Shown: piece after piece, positions 1 to 9,863 of the stretch
Layout of the letters: each line of letters starts with the position of its first letter
Position numbering within the stretch: the first letter of the stretch is position 1
Assembly: GCF_028401425.1 (NCBI RefSeq)
Contig: NZ_JAQOMS010000002.1
Location: 4,627,518 to 4,691,517 of the forward strand
Length of the DNA stretch: 64,000 nt
Direction: 5' to 3'
From: Psychrosphaera algicola
GTDB taxonomy: Bacteria > Pseudomonadota > Gammaproteobacteria > Enterobacterales > Alteromonadaceae
Made by a program: the position numbers and the translations under genes
Notes under the pieces: generated by a model
The model's database searches: none
What the model was told of the DNA's origin: nothing
Seen by the model: only the letters and a program-made list of their open reading frames with translations

Positions 1-1379
1 AAGGCAACGGTTTTGTTCGTGACGTGTTCCAAGAACGTCATATGCAACGCTTACAAGGCAACATGGGGATTGGCCATGTTCGTTACCCAACTGCGGGTAG
101 CTCTAGTTCTTCTGAAGCTCAACCGTTCTATGTTAACTCACCTTTTGGTATTGCTCTTGCTCATAACGGCAATTTGACCAATGCTGCTGAGTTACGTGAA
201 TTGTTGTTCAAAGAAGCTCGCCGTCATATCAATACAACTTCCGATTCTGAATTGTTGCTTAACATTTTGGCACATGAATTATGTGAATCTAAATTGTTAG
301 AGTTAAAACCGGATGATATTTTTAACGCGGTTTCTCGAGTTCATCAAGTTATCCGTGGTGCTTATGCTGTTGTTTCAGTCATTATTGGTCATGGTTTATT
401 AGCATTTAGAGATCCTAACGGTATTCGCCCACTTGTACTGGGTCAACGTGAAACCGAAGATGGTATCGAATATATGGTTGCCTCTGAAAGTGTTGCACTT
501 GATATCGATGGTTTTAAGTTGGTGCGAGATGTTGCGCCTTGATGAAGCAATTTATATTTCTGAGTCAGGTGAGTTGTTTACTCAACAGTGCTTTGACAAC
601 GCTAAATGTGTTCCGTGTATATTTGAATACGTTTATTTTGCTCGTCCAGATTCGCGACTTAATGATGTTTCAGTCTATGGTTCTCGTGTCAAGATGGGTG
701 AATATTTAGGCCGTAAGATCAAGCGTGAATGGGCTGACTTAGACATCGACGTCGTTGTGCCTGTACCAGAAACAAGTTGCGATATTGCACTACAGATCGC
801 CCACGAACTTGATTTACCGTATCGCCAAGGATTTGTAAAAACAGATATGTTGGCCGAACGTTTATCATGCCGGGTCAAGCAGAGCGTAAAAAGTCTGTAC
901 GCCGTAAATTAAATACCATTGAAGTTGAATTCAAAGGTAAAAATGTATTGTTAGTTGATGACTCGATTGTACGTGGTACCACATCGGAGCAAATTATCGA
1001 CATGGCTCGAGAAGCGGGCGCGGCAAAAGTTTACTTTGCCTCTGCGGCTCCGGAAATTCGTTTTCCAAATGTGTATGGTATCGATATGCCGTCGGCTAAT
1101 GAACTAATTGCCCACGGGCGTGATGTTGAAGAAATTGCTGAGATGATTGGTGCCGATGAACTTATTTTCCAATCGCTTGAAGATTTAGAATCTGCAGTAC
1201 GAGAAGAAAATGATTCATTAGTGTCATTTGAAACTTCGGTTTTCAACGGTAACTACATTACTAACGATATTGACCAAAATTATCTTGAGTCATTAGAAAC
1301 GACGCGTAATGATAATGCCAAAGCAAATCGTCCAGAGCCATTAGATAATGGTTTGGAAATGCATAACGAAGAGAATTAA
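1..1379 (+). CDS. purF: Amidophosphoribosyltransferase (5' end outside window, two frame breaks)
   Basis: Catalyses the first step of de novo purine synthesis, PRPP + glutamine to phosphoribosylamine, in the cytoplasm. The reading begins inside the N-terminal glutaminase domain (GNMGIGHVRYPTAG, then SPFGIALAHNGNLTNA); the catalytic N-terminal Cys and roughly 40 residues lie before base 1. The PRPP-binding motif VLLVDDSIVRGTTS is at about 946-985. Two breaks interrupt the frame. At about 533-541 RDVAP should continue with GEAIYIS, where an expected CCTGG reads CCTTGA. At about 842-847 an A run is one short (expected VKNRYVGRTFIMPGQ). Both sides of each break are highly conserved, so I read it as one functional gene. 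A hairpin terminator follows. Confidence 0.95.
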
Positions 1380-1402
1380 TTGTCTTTGTTGTGACTCAAA
1401 CT

Positions 1403-1431
1403 AAAAAGGCCAGATTTAATCTGGCCTTTTT
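1403..1431. terminator. Bidirectional intrinsic terminator between purF and folD
   Basis: Near-perfect inverted repeat with stem ggccaga/tctggcc flanked by an A run on the left and a T run on the right, so it can terminate purF on + and folD on -. It lies between the 3' ends of the two convergent genes. Confidence 0.85.
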
Positions 1432-1479
1432 AATTCTAGCTTTTGAAAATGTTAATTTCTCAAAATAGCGTCTACTCAA

Positions 1480-2337
1480 TTATTTGCTGTGGAACTTTTC
1501 ACAGGCTTCTAACGTATTTTCTACTAGTGAAGCCACTGTCATTGGTCCAACACCATCAGGGACAGGTGTTATCCAACTTGCACGCTCAACTGCGTCGTCA
1601 AATTTAATATCACCAACTAATTTTCCTGATTCTAATCGATTTATACCAACATCAATAACGACCGCACCTTCTTTAACCCAAGTACCTTGGAATAAATTCT
1701 GGTTTACCTACAGCAATAACCAAAATTTCCGCGCGACGTACTTGTTGTTCTAAATCTTTTGTGAATTTATGACAAACAGTTGTTGTACAACCCGCCAGTA
1801 ATAATTCTAAGGACATCGGGCGACCGACAATATTAGACGCGCCAACAACAACGGCATGTTTACCTTTAAATTCTGTACTGGTATTAGCCAGCAATGTCAT
1901 TATGCCTTTTGGCGTGCAAGGGCGAAGGGCAGGGACACGTTGCGCTAAACGGCCAATATTATATGGATGAAAACCGTCAACATCTTTATGTGGATGTATA
2001 CGTTCCAAAATGGTCTCTACGTTTAAGCCATGAGGTAAAGGAAGTTGCACTAAAATGCCATCTATCTCATTATCTTCATTTAATTCGTCTATTAACGTCA
2101 ATAACTCTTGTTCAGTTGATTCACTTGGCAGGTCAAAAGACTTAGAAACTAAGCCCACTTCTTCGCAGGCGCGTTTTTGTTGCCTACATAGACCTGTGAC
2201 GCCGGATCGTGTCCAACGAGTATCACAGCAAGCCTAGGCGCTCGTTTACCGGCTTTGACGCGTGCAGCGACGCCAGTTTTAACTTTATCCCTTACTGTTT
2301 TGGCAATTGCTTTGCCATCAATTAATTTTGCAGTCAT
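1480..2337 (-). CDS. folD: Methylenetetrahydrofolate dehydrogenase / cyclohydrolase (two frame breaks)
   Basis: Bifunctional one-carbon enzyme interconverting 5,10-methylene-THF and 10-formyl-THF. The start MTAKLIDGKAIAKTVRDKV and the motifs YVGNK, DGILVQLPLPHG and VGASNIVGRPMSLELL are visible. The C-terminal end (LEACEKFHSK, stop at 1480-1482) is reached only after two frame changes: near 2170 an A run appears one base short, and at 1685-1690 the expected FIPGTW codons show CCAAGG where CCAGG is expected. About 285 residues in total, the normal length. Convergent with purF. The breaks look like sequencing errors. Confidence 0.93.
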
Positions 2338-2522
2338 ACCGCTCTCTAAAATAAATGCTAAAAACTGAGTGAATTGTAAACCTTTTAAAGAACGTTCGCA
2401 TTTATAAATAGAGACAATGTTGAGGTTTATCTTAAATTTGCATGTGTTTTAGACAAAACTTGGTTAAAGTTAACTCATTTGCTGTAAAAATCGCCAAACG
2501 ATAAAAATCTTTCAAAAAGTGT

Positions 2523-2551
2523 TTGACTGCAAAAGGGGTTATCCGTAATAT
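2523..2551 (+). promoter_or_regulatory. Sigma-70 promoter of the tRNA operon
   Basis: TTGACT at 2523-2528, a 17-bp spacer and TAATAT at 2546-2551, followed by a GC-rich discriminator (gccgccc) of the kind found in stringently controlled stable-RNA promoters. It lies 42 bases upstream of the first tRNA. Confidence 0.85.
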
Positions 2552-2593
2552 GCCGCCCTGTCGCGAGGAAGCAATTTCTCAAAGATTTAAAGT

Positions 2594-2670
2594 CGGTGTT
2601 TAGCGCAGCTTGGTAGCGCACTTCGTTTGGGTCGAAGGGGTCGCAGGTTCGAATCCTGCAACACCGACCA
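2594..2670 (+). tRNA. proM: tRNA-Pro (anticodon TGG), first copy
   Basis: Cloverleaf with acceptor cggtgtt/aacaccg, anticodon loop tttgggt (TGG), T arm ggttcgaatcc and encoded CCA at 2668-2670. First gene of the array; identical to the copy at 2987-3063. Confidence 0.95.
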
Positions 2671-2703
2671 CTTTAAATTTTTGAAATATTTCCCGTAGGT
2701 TAT

Positions 2704-2780
<77 letters not shown>

Positions 2781-2804
2781 TTTCTCGTTGACACGTCCTA
2801 TAGC

Positions 2805-2881
2805 GGTGATTGTAGCTCAGTTGGTAGAGCCCCGGATTGTGATTCCGGTTGTCGTGGGTTCAAGTCCCATCAGTCACCCCA
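2805..2881 (+). tRNA. hisR: tRNA-His (anticodon GTG)
   Basis: Starts with the extra G-1 typical of tRNA-His (2805). Acceptor gtgattg/cagtcac, anticodon loop containing GTG (ggattgtgattcc) and CCA at 2879-2881. Third gene of the array. Confidence 0.95.
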
Positions 2882-2887
2882 TCTTTT

Positions 2888-2972
<85 letters not shown>

Positions 2973-2986
2973 ATACTTTTATTTGT

Positions 2987-3063
2987 CGGTGTTTAGCGCA
3001 GCTTGGTAGCGCACTTCGTTTGGGTCGAAGGGGTCGCAGGTTCGAATCCTGCAACACCGACCA
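2987..3063 (+). tRNA. proM: tRNA-Pro (anticodon TGG), second identical copy
   Basis: The 77 bases are identical to 2594-2670, including CCA. Last gene of the Pro-Arg-His-Leu-Pro operon. Confidence 0.95.
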
Positions 3064-3162
3064 TTAAATCCATTTTAAAGTCCACATTTCTCCGTAAAGT
3101 CAAAAAAATCAAATTAATTTACTCGTTTGCTCATTATTTAAGTCATTTGGCTGTGTTTTGGA

Positions 3163-3191
3163 TGGACGATTAATAAAGACATGGCTATAAT
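3163..3191 (+). promoter_or_regulatory. Sigma-70 promoter of tig
   Basis: TGGACG at 3163-3168 (4 of 6 to consensus), a 17-bp spacer and a perfect TATAAT at 3186-3191, 88 bases before the tig start codon and with no gene between. Confidence 0.75.
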
Positions 3192-3278
3192 GCGCCGTCA
3201 TTTTAAGAACATGAATTCGGGCCGTTGTCTATGATTTACAACTTCCGGCCATCAAGATAAAAATAATTGAGGTAGAAA

Positions 3279-4586
3279 ATGCAAGTTTCATTAGAAACGA
3301 CTCAAGGTTTAGAGCGTCGTCTTACAATTACGCTTCCTTCAGGTTCAATCGAAGAACTAGTTAAAAAACGTTTACGTGAAGTTGGTAAAACTGCGCGTAT
3401 CGATGGTTTCCGTAAAGGAAAGGTTCCTGTTACTGTAATTGAAAAACGTTACGGTCAATCAGTTTTTGCTGAAGTTGCTCAAGAGCAAATGCAACAAAAC
3501 TACATCCAAGCTGTAATTCAAGAAAAAGTAAATCCAGCTGGCGCGCCTTATTTCGAACCTAAAAACATGAAACGTGGCGAAGACTTAGTATTCGTTGCAA
3601 CGTTTGAAATATTCCCAGAAGTTGAAGTGCAAGCGGTTGAAGAAATTGAAATTGAACGTCTAGTTGCTGAAGTAACTGACGAAGATCTTGCTAAAATGAT
3701 GGAAACATTGCGTAAGCAACAAGCATCATGGGAAGAAACAGCTGAAGCGGCAACTGACGGTAGCCGAGTTACAATTAACTTTGTTGGTAAAGTTGACGGT
3801 GAAGAATTTGAAGGCGGCAAAGCTGAAGACTTTAGTCTTGAGTTAGGCCAAGGCCGTATGATCGCTGGTTTCGAAGATGATATCATCGGTAAGAAAGCAG
3901 GCGAAGAAGTAACAGTAAACGTTACATTCCCTGAAGAGTACCACGCTGAAAACCTTAAAGGTAAAGACGCTGAGTTTGCTGTAACGGTTAATAAAGTTGA
4001 AGTTCAAGTACTTCCTGAATTAAACGACGAATTTGTTGTTAAATTTGGTATCGAAGAGGGCGGCGTTGACGCACTTAAAGAAGAAGTTAAAAACAACATG
4101 ACTCGTGAACTTTCTCAAGCACTTAAAGCGAAAGTAAAAGAATCAACTATCAAAGGCTTATTGGCGAAAAATGAAATTGACGTGCCTAAAGCGTTAATCG
4201 ACCAAGAAGTTGAAACTTTGCGCAAGCAAGCTATGGAACGTTTCGGTGGTCAAATGGACCCAGCAAACATGCCAGACCTTCCTGCAGAGTTGTTTGAACA
4301 GCAAGCTAAAGATCGCGTTCGTACTGGTCTTTTACTTGGTGAGTTCATCAAAACTAACGAAATTAAAGCCGACGAAGACCGTGTTAAAGAAATTATTAAC
4401 ACTCAAGCGTCTGCTTATGAAGCACCTGAAGAAGTTATTGAACATTACTACTCAAACGAGCAGTTATTACAAAACATCCGTAGCCTAGCAACTGAAGATC
4501 AAGCCATTGACTTGATTTTAGAAAAAGCAAAAGTAACGGACAAAACTGTAAGCTTTGATGAAATAATGAACCCTCAACAAGCTTAA
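3279..4586 (+). CDS. tig: Trigger factor, ribosome-associated chaperone
   Basis: Binds the ribosome exit tunnel and folds nascent chains. 435 residues against 432 in E. coli. The ribosome-binding signature is at residues about 43-47 (GFRKGKVP), the FKBP-type prolyl isomerase domain at about 155-245 (GSRVTINFVGKVDGEEFEGG, FPEEYHAENLKGKDAEF), and an acidic helical C-terminal chaperone domain follows. The start is preceded by a gaggt Shine-Dalgarno. Frame intact. Gene order tig-clpP-clpX-lon is the classic gammaproteobacterial proteostasis cluster. Confidence 0.98.
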   Translation: MQVSLETTQGLERRLTITLPSGSIEELVKKRLREVGKTARIDGFRKGKVPVTVIEKRYGQSVFAEVAQEQMQQNYIQAVIQEKVNPAGAPYFEPKNMKRGEDLVFVATFEIFPEVEVQAVEEIEIERLVAEVTDEDLAKMMETLRKQQASWEETAEAATDGSRVTINFVGKVDGEEFEGGKAEDFSLELGQGRMIAGFEDDIIGKKAGEEVTVNVTFPEEYHAENLKGKDAEFAVTVNKVEVQVLPELNDEFVVKFGIEEGGVDALKEEVKNNMTRELSQALKAKVKESTIKGLLAKNEIDVPKALIDQEVETLRKQAMERFGGQMDPANMPDLPAELFEQQAKDRVRTGLLLGEFIKTNEIKADEDRVKEIINTQASAYEAPEEVIEHYYSNEQLLQNIRSLATEDQAIDLILEKAKVTDKTVSFDEIMNPQQA

Positions 4587-4625
4587 TGTGAAATCCCGAT
4601 TGACTTAGGGGTTGAACACAAGGTT

Positions 4626-4666
4626 AAATGGCTCGATATACTAAATGTATTTCGAGCCATTTTTGT
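4626..4666 (+). terminator. Terminator between tig and clpP
   Basis: Stem aaatggctcga (4626-4636) pairing with tcgagccattt, followed by a T run. It separates tig from clpP, so clpP transcription depends on read-through or on a promoter I could not pick out in the short gap. Confidence 0.7.
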
Positions 4667-4681
4667 TTTTAAGGAAGGTCT

Positions 4682-5323
4682 ATGTTTAACCACACAAATA
4701 CTGTGGCTGGCGGTAACCCTGCTGATGTACTAAGTGCATTAGTTCCTATGGTTGTTGAACAAACAGCCAAAGGCGAACGTTCGTACGATATCTACAGCCG
4801 CTTGTTAAAAGAGCGCATTATATTTCTTACTGGTCAAGTTGAAGACCACATGGCGAATTTAATCTGTGCGCAATTATTGTTTTTAGAGTCTGAAAATCCT
4901 GATAAAGATATTTATCTTTATATTAATTCTCCAGGCGGTAGTGTCACAGCGGGTATGTCTATCTATGATACGATGAATTTCATCAAACCTGACATCGCAA
5001 CGATATGTATGGGACAAGCAGCAAGTATGGGCGCGTTCTTACTATCTGGTGGCGCAAAAGGTAAACGTCATTGTTTGCCAAACTCACGGGTGATGATCCA
5101 TCAACCTTTGGGTGGTTTTCAAGGCCAAGCGTCTGATTTTGAAATCCATGCAAAAGAGATTTTAACCATTAAAGAACGTTTAAACCGTTTAATGGCAGAT
5201 CACTCTGGTCAACCTTTTGAAAAGGTATGTAAAGATACAGACCGTGATAACTTCTTAAACCCTCAAGAAGCCCTTGATTATGGTTTAATTGATTCTATTT
5301 TAACTAGCCGTGAAACTAAATAA
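4682..5323 (+). CDS. clpP: ATP-dependent Clp protease proteolytic subunit
   Basis: Serine peptidase forming the tetradecameric chamber of ClpXP/ClpAP. 213 residues, frame intact. The catalytic triad is visible as Ser115 (GQAASMGAFLL), His140 (MIHQPLGG) and Asp189 (DTDRDNF). The N-terminal residues before about ALVPMVVEQT are the usual processed propeptide. The start has a strong aaggaag Shine-Dalgarno. clpX follows 86 bases downstream. Confidence 0.98.
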   Translation: MFNHTNTVAGGNPADVLSALVPMVVEQTAKGERSYDIYSRLLKERIIFLTGQVEDHMANLICAQLLFLESENPDKDIYLYINSPGGSVTAGMSIYDTMNFIKPDIATICMGQAASMGAFLLSGGAKGKRHCLPNSRVMIHQPLGGFQGQASDFEIHAKEILTIKERLNRLMADHSGQPFEKVCKDTDRDNFLNPQEALDYGLIDSILTSRETK

Positions 5324-5409
5324 TATTTACTATTGACCGATATAGGTAAATATAATTTTATTGACTACGCTTAAGTAGTGTTTTGTAGCTAGCAAAGTGA
5401 GGTGACTTT

Positions 5410-6678
5410 ATGTCAGAGCATACAGATAACGACAGCAAACTACTGTATTGTTCATTTTGCGGCAAGAGCCAGCATGAAGTAAGAAAACTGATTGCGGGCC
5501 CTTCTGTTTATGTTTGTGACGAATGCGTTGATTTATGCAACGACATTATTCGCGAAGAAATAAAAGAGATATCACCAAAGCGTGATAACTCAGCTTTACC
5601 GACTCCGATGGATATCTGTAAGCATTTAGACGACTACGTTATTGGCCAACAACATGCCAAAAAAGTATTGTCTGTAGCCGTTTATAATCACTATAAACGT
5701 CTTAAAAATGCCGGAACCGAATTAGACGTTGAATTAGGTAAAAGTAATATCTTGCTAATCGGACCGACTGGTAGTGGTAAAACATTATTGGCAGAGACAT
5801 TAGCTCGCTTATTGGATGTTCCGTTTACAATGGCTGATGCTACGACATTAACCGAAGCCGGTTATGTTGGTGAAGACGTTGAAAACATTATTCAAAAGCT
5901 TTTGCAAAAATGCGATTACGATGTGGAGAAAGCCCAACGCGGTATTGTTTACATTGACGAAATCGACAAAATCTCTCGCAAGGCTGACAATCCGTCAATC
6001 ACTCGTGATGTGTCGGGTGAAGGTGTTCAACAAGCGTTGTTAAAACTGATTGAAGGTACAGTTGCATCTATACCGCCTCAAGGTGGTCGAAAGCATCCGC
6101 AGCAGGAATTTTTGCAGGTTGATACTTCGAAGATTTTATTTATCTGTGGTGGTGCATTTGCAGGCCTAGATAAAGTGATTGAAGCTCGCTCAGAAACGGG
6201 CACCGCAATTGGTTTTGGCGCTGAAGTGAAATCGATGGCTGACGCTAAAACGTTAACCGAACATTTCCAAAATGTTGAACCAGAAGACCTAGTAAAATAT
6301 GGTTTGATACCAGAGTTTATTGGTCGATTGCCAGTTGTTGCGACATTAGGTGAGCTAGACCAAGATGCCTTGGTACAAATTTTAAGCGAACCTAAGAATG
6401 CGCTAACAAAACAATATGGTGCGTTATTTAAATTAGAAGACGTCGAACTTGAATTCCGTGAAGATGCTTTAGCTGCAATTGCGGCAAAAGCAATGCAACG
6501 TAAAACCGGTGCGCGTGGACTTCGTTCAATTATTGAAGGTGTATTGTTAAATACAATGTATGAATTGCCTTCAATGGACGATGTTTCTAAAGTTGTTGTG
6601 GACGCTTCTGTAATAGACGGGGATTCAGATCCCATTCTTATTTACGATAATTCACAATCAAAAGCGGTACCTGAATAG
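5410..6678 (+). CDS. clpX: ATP-dependent Clp protease ATP-binding subunit ClpX
   Basis: AAA+ unfoldase that feeds ClpP. 422 residues, frame intact. The N-terminal C4 zinc domain has Cys14, Cys17, Cys36 and Cys39. Walker A GPTGSGKT is at about residue 118 and Walker B YIDEIDK at about 181; the IGF loop region and sensor motif GARGLRSI lie in the second half. A gaggtgac Shine-Dalgarno precedes the ATG. Terminates at a perfect palindromic hairpin before lon. Confidence 0.98.
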   Translation: MSEHTDNDSKLLYCSFCGKSQHEVRKLIAGPSVYVCDECVDLCNDIIREEIKEISPKRDNSALPTPMDICKHLDDYVIGQQHAKKVLSVAVYNHYKRLKNAGTELDVELGKSNILLIGPTGSGKTLLAETLARLLDVPFTMADATTLTEAGYVGEDVENIIQKLLQKCDYDVEKAQRGIVYIDEIDKISRKADNPSITRDVSGEGVQQALLKLIEGTVASIPPQGGRKHPQQEFLQVDTSKILFICGGAFAGLDKVIEARSETGTAIGFGAEVKSMADAKTLTEHFQNVEPEDLVKYGLIPEFIGRLPVVATLGELDQDALVQILSEPKNALTKQYGALFKLEDVELEFREDALAAIAAKAMQRKTGARGLRSIIEGVLLNTMYELPSMDDVSKVVVDASVIDGDSDPILIYDNSQSKAVPE

Positions 6679-6690
6679 CAGGAACGATTA

Positions 6691-6716
6691 AAAAGGAGTC
6701 AATTGACTCCTTTTTT
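6691..6716 (+). terminator. Terminator after clpX
   Basis: Self-complementary aaaaggagtc/gactcctttt with a T run directly after, 12 bases past the clpX stop. Confidence 0.88.
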
Positions 6717-6725
6717 GTTTTAGCA

Positions 6726-6753
6726 ATTGAACTTTTTCTCCTCCGCCCCATAT
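6726..6753 (+). promoter_or_regulatory. Probable sigma-32 (heat shock) promoter of lon
   Basis: ATTGAA at 6726-6731 (consensus CTTGAA), a 14-base spacer and CCCCATAT at 6746-6753 (consensus CCCCATNT), 36 bases upstream of the lon ATG. Spacing and both boxes fit RpoH promoters, and lon is a classic RpoH target. Confidence 0.75.
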
Positions 6754-6789
6754 ACTTAGTAATTAACAGAATCCAGAGAATTCATTGAT

Positions 6790-9140
6790 ATGACCCATGA
6801 TCCCGCAAATTCTAATATCCCCGTTTTAGCCTTAAGGGATGTTGTTGTCTACCCACATATGGTTATTCCACTTTTTGTTGGGCGTGAAAAGTCCATTGCC
6901 TGTTTAGAACAAGCTATGGAAAAAGACAAAAAGATTTTTCTCGTTGCTCAAAAAGACCCAACGACTGATGACCCAACTGTTGAAGAGTTGTTTACCGTTG
7001 GAACAGTAGCCACTATTTTGCAGATGCTAAAATTACCTGACGGCACCGTTAAAGTTCTTGTCGAAGGAAACTATCGCGCAAAAATTAGTGAATATACTGA
7101 AACTGGCGAATATTTCGAAGCGAACATTAAGCAAATTCAAGTGTTTGAAGCTGATGAACGCGAGCAAGAAGTATTGATCCGCTCAGCGATTAATCAGTTT
7201 GAAGGCTATATTAAGCTTAATAAAAAGATCCCGCCTGAAGTATTAACATCTGTTTCTGGTATCGACGATGCAGACCGCTTAGCCGATACCATGGCATCCC
7301 ATATGCCGTTAAAAGTTGAAGAGAAACAAAAAGCATTAGAAATTGAAGATGTTCGTGAACGTCTCGAATATTTAATGGCATTGATGGAAGGCGAAATAGA
7401 CTTGTTGCAAGTGGAGAAAAAATCCGCGGCCGAGTTAAAAAGCAGATGGAAAAAAGTCAGCGTGAATATTATTTGAATGAGCAAATGAAAGCCATTCAGA
7501 AAGAATTAGGCGAGACTGAAGACGGCGTTGACGAGTTTGATTCATTAGAACAAAAAATCGTTGAAGCTGAAATGCCAGAAGAGGCTGAGCTTAAAACACG
7601 CTCAGAACTTAAGAAATTAAAAATGATGTCAGCTATGTCTGCGGAAGCCACTGTGGTTCGTGGATACATTGAATGGATGACAAACGTACCTTGGAAAGCA
7701 AAGTCACGTGTCAAAAAAGACTTAAATAAAGCGCAGGATATTCTAGATTCTGACCATTACGGATTAGATAAAGTTAAAGAACGTATTGTCGAGTATCTCG
7801 CGGTGCAGCAACGAACAAGTAAATTAAAAGGGCCAATCTTATGTTTAGTTGGTCCTCCAGGTGTTGGTAAAACATCTCTTGGTCAATCAATTGCTAAAGC
7901 GACTGGACGTAAATATGTTCGCATGGCATTAGGTGGTGTGCGTGATGAAGCTGAAATACGTGGTCATAGAAGAACGTATATTGGCTCTATGCCGGGTAAA
8001 ATTGTGCAAAAAATGTCGAAAGTTGGGGTTAAAAACCCACTGTTTCTATTAGACGAAATCGATAAAATGAGTTCGGACATGCGTGGCGACCCATCGTCTG
8101 CATTGTTGGAAGTTTTAGACCCAGAGCAAAACTCAGCGTTTAATGACCACTACTTAGAAGTTGATTATGATTTGTCTGACATCATGTTTGTCGCCACATC
8201 AAACAGCATGGATATACTAAGGCCCATTATTAGACCGTATGGAAGTTATTCGTTTGGCTGGTTATACCGAAGACGAAAAAGTAAATATTGCGCTGGAACA
8301 TTTATTAAGTAAGCAGAAAAAGCGTAATGGCCTTAAAGACGGTGAATTTGACTTAACGGAAGATGCAATTGTAGATATTGTTCGCTATTACACGCGTGAA
8401 GCTGGCGTGCGTAGTTTAGAACGTGAAATTTCAAAAATTTGCCGCAAGGTCGTAACTGAAATATTAACGCAGAAAGACACAACATCAGTGACTGTCAACG
8501 CCGCAAATTTAAATAATTATTTGGGTGTTCGTCGTTACGATTATGGAAAAGTTGAAGGCGACGACAGAATAGGGCAGGTAACTGGCCTAGCATGGACTCA
8601 GGTTGGCGGTGACTTGTTAACTATTGAATGTGCCACTGTCCTAGGCAAAGGCAAGCTCGTCTATACGGGCTCGTTAGGTGATGTAATGAAAGAATCGATT
8701 CAAGCGGCATTAACAGTAGTTAAAAGCCGTGCCGAATCGCTTCGTATTAACACTGACTTTTCTGAGAAACGCGATATTCATATTCACGTACCAGAAGGTG
8801 CAACTCCAAAAGATGGCCCAAGTGCCGGTGTTGGTATGGTAACTTCGTTAGTGTCTAGTTTAACAGGAAATCCAGTGAAAGCTGATGTTGCAATGACTGG
8901 TGAAATTACATTGCGGGGCGAAGTCCTAGCAATTGGTGGTCTGAAAGAAAAATTACTTGCGGCACATCGCGGTGGCATTAAAACGGTTCTAATCCCTCAC
9001 GAAAACGAAAGAGACCTCGAAGAGATCCCTGATAACGTGAAAAAGACCTTACGATTATTCCTGTTAAATGGATTGATGAGGTGCTCAATGTGGCATTAAG
9101 TCAGCCTGTAGAACGAATTTCGACCGAAAATTGCGCATAA
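6790..9140 (+). CDS. lon: ATP-dependent protease Lon (three frame breaks)
   Basis: Cytoplasmic AAA+ serine protease degrading misfolded and regulatory proteins. About 784 residues, as in E. coli. N-terminal substrate domain (PVLALRDVVVYPHMVIPLFVGR), Walker A GPPGVGKT near 7853, Walker B FLLDEIDK near 8045, catalytic Ser codon at 8821 (DGPSAG) and Lys codon at 8950 (GGLKEKLLAA). Breaks: an A run at 7417-7422 one short; 8217-8222, where expected DIPGPLLDRM shows CTAAGG in place of CCAGG; and an A run near 9041 one short, after which the true C-terminus IDEVLNVALSQPVERIS ends at the stop 9138-9140. All are best read as sequencing errors. Confidence 0.96.
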
Positions 9141-9353
9141 AATCAAAAAAGGTGAAAAAAGCAATTTTTTACTAAAAAGGCTTTTCAAAACCTCGGACTG
9201 TGCTAGTTTATTGCCTCTAGGGGGATTAGGAGACTAATTTTCCAGACCTTAAATATACAGTCCGATGATACTCATAATGGACTACAGCCTGAGTGATAAA
9301 CCTAGCTGTTAATAAAAAAATTAAAAAATTTAAAAATTATAGGGGATGATATT

Positions 9354-9626
9354 GTGAACAAATCTCAACTGATCGAAAAAATGGCTGAAGGCGCTGACAT
9401 TTCAAAAGCTTCTGCTGGTCGTGCATTAGATTCATTCATTGAAGCCGTAACTGGCGCATTAGCGGAAGGCGATTCTGTCGCTCTTGTTGGTTTTGGTACT
9501 TTTACAGTTCGTGATCGAGCTGCAAGAACTGGACGCAACCCGCAAACAGGCGCAGCAATTGAAATTGCAGCAGCAAAAGTTCCAGCGTTTAAAGCTGGTA
9601 AAGCGTTAAAAGACGCTTGTAACTAA
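9354..9626 (+). CDS. hupB: DNA-binding protein HU-beta
   Basis: Small nucleoid protein that bends DNA as a dimer. 90 residues starting MNKSQLIEKMAEGADISKA and including the DNA-binding arm GFGTFTVRDRAARTGRNPQTG. The start codon is GTG at 9354, placed by the aggggatgat Shine-Dalgarno and by the universal MNK start. It lies downstream of lon, as in E. coli, with its own 213-bp upstream gap and its own terminator. Confidence 0.97.
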   Translation: MNKSQLIEKMAEGADISKASAGRALDSFIEAVTGALAEGDSVALVGFGTFTVRDRAARTGRNPQTGAAIEIAAAKVPAFKAGKALKDACN

Positions 9627-9750
9627 TTAAAACTCTTTAATTAAACGGAAACGCATTAAAGTCTCTATAATCATTGACTGTTGTGCTGGAACACACATTG
9701 TTATTCAGGTCGTGTTTCCACTGTTCTACTAATTAAAGGTTCAAGCATTA

Positions 9751-9778
9751 AAGCGCATCTGGTAAGATGCGCTTTTTT
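9751..9778 (+). terminator. Terminator after hupB
   Basis: Stem aagcgcatct / agatgcgctt with loop ggta and a T run. Confidence 0.9.
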
Positions 9779-9863
9779 ATAATAGGCTAGGGATTGAGGT
9801 CAACAATATTGACCCTATATTGTTAGTTTGATTTGAATTCCAGTTCAGCTAAGAGAAGTGAAA

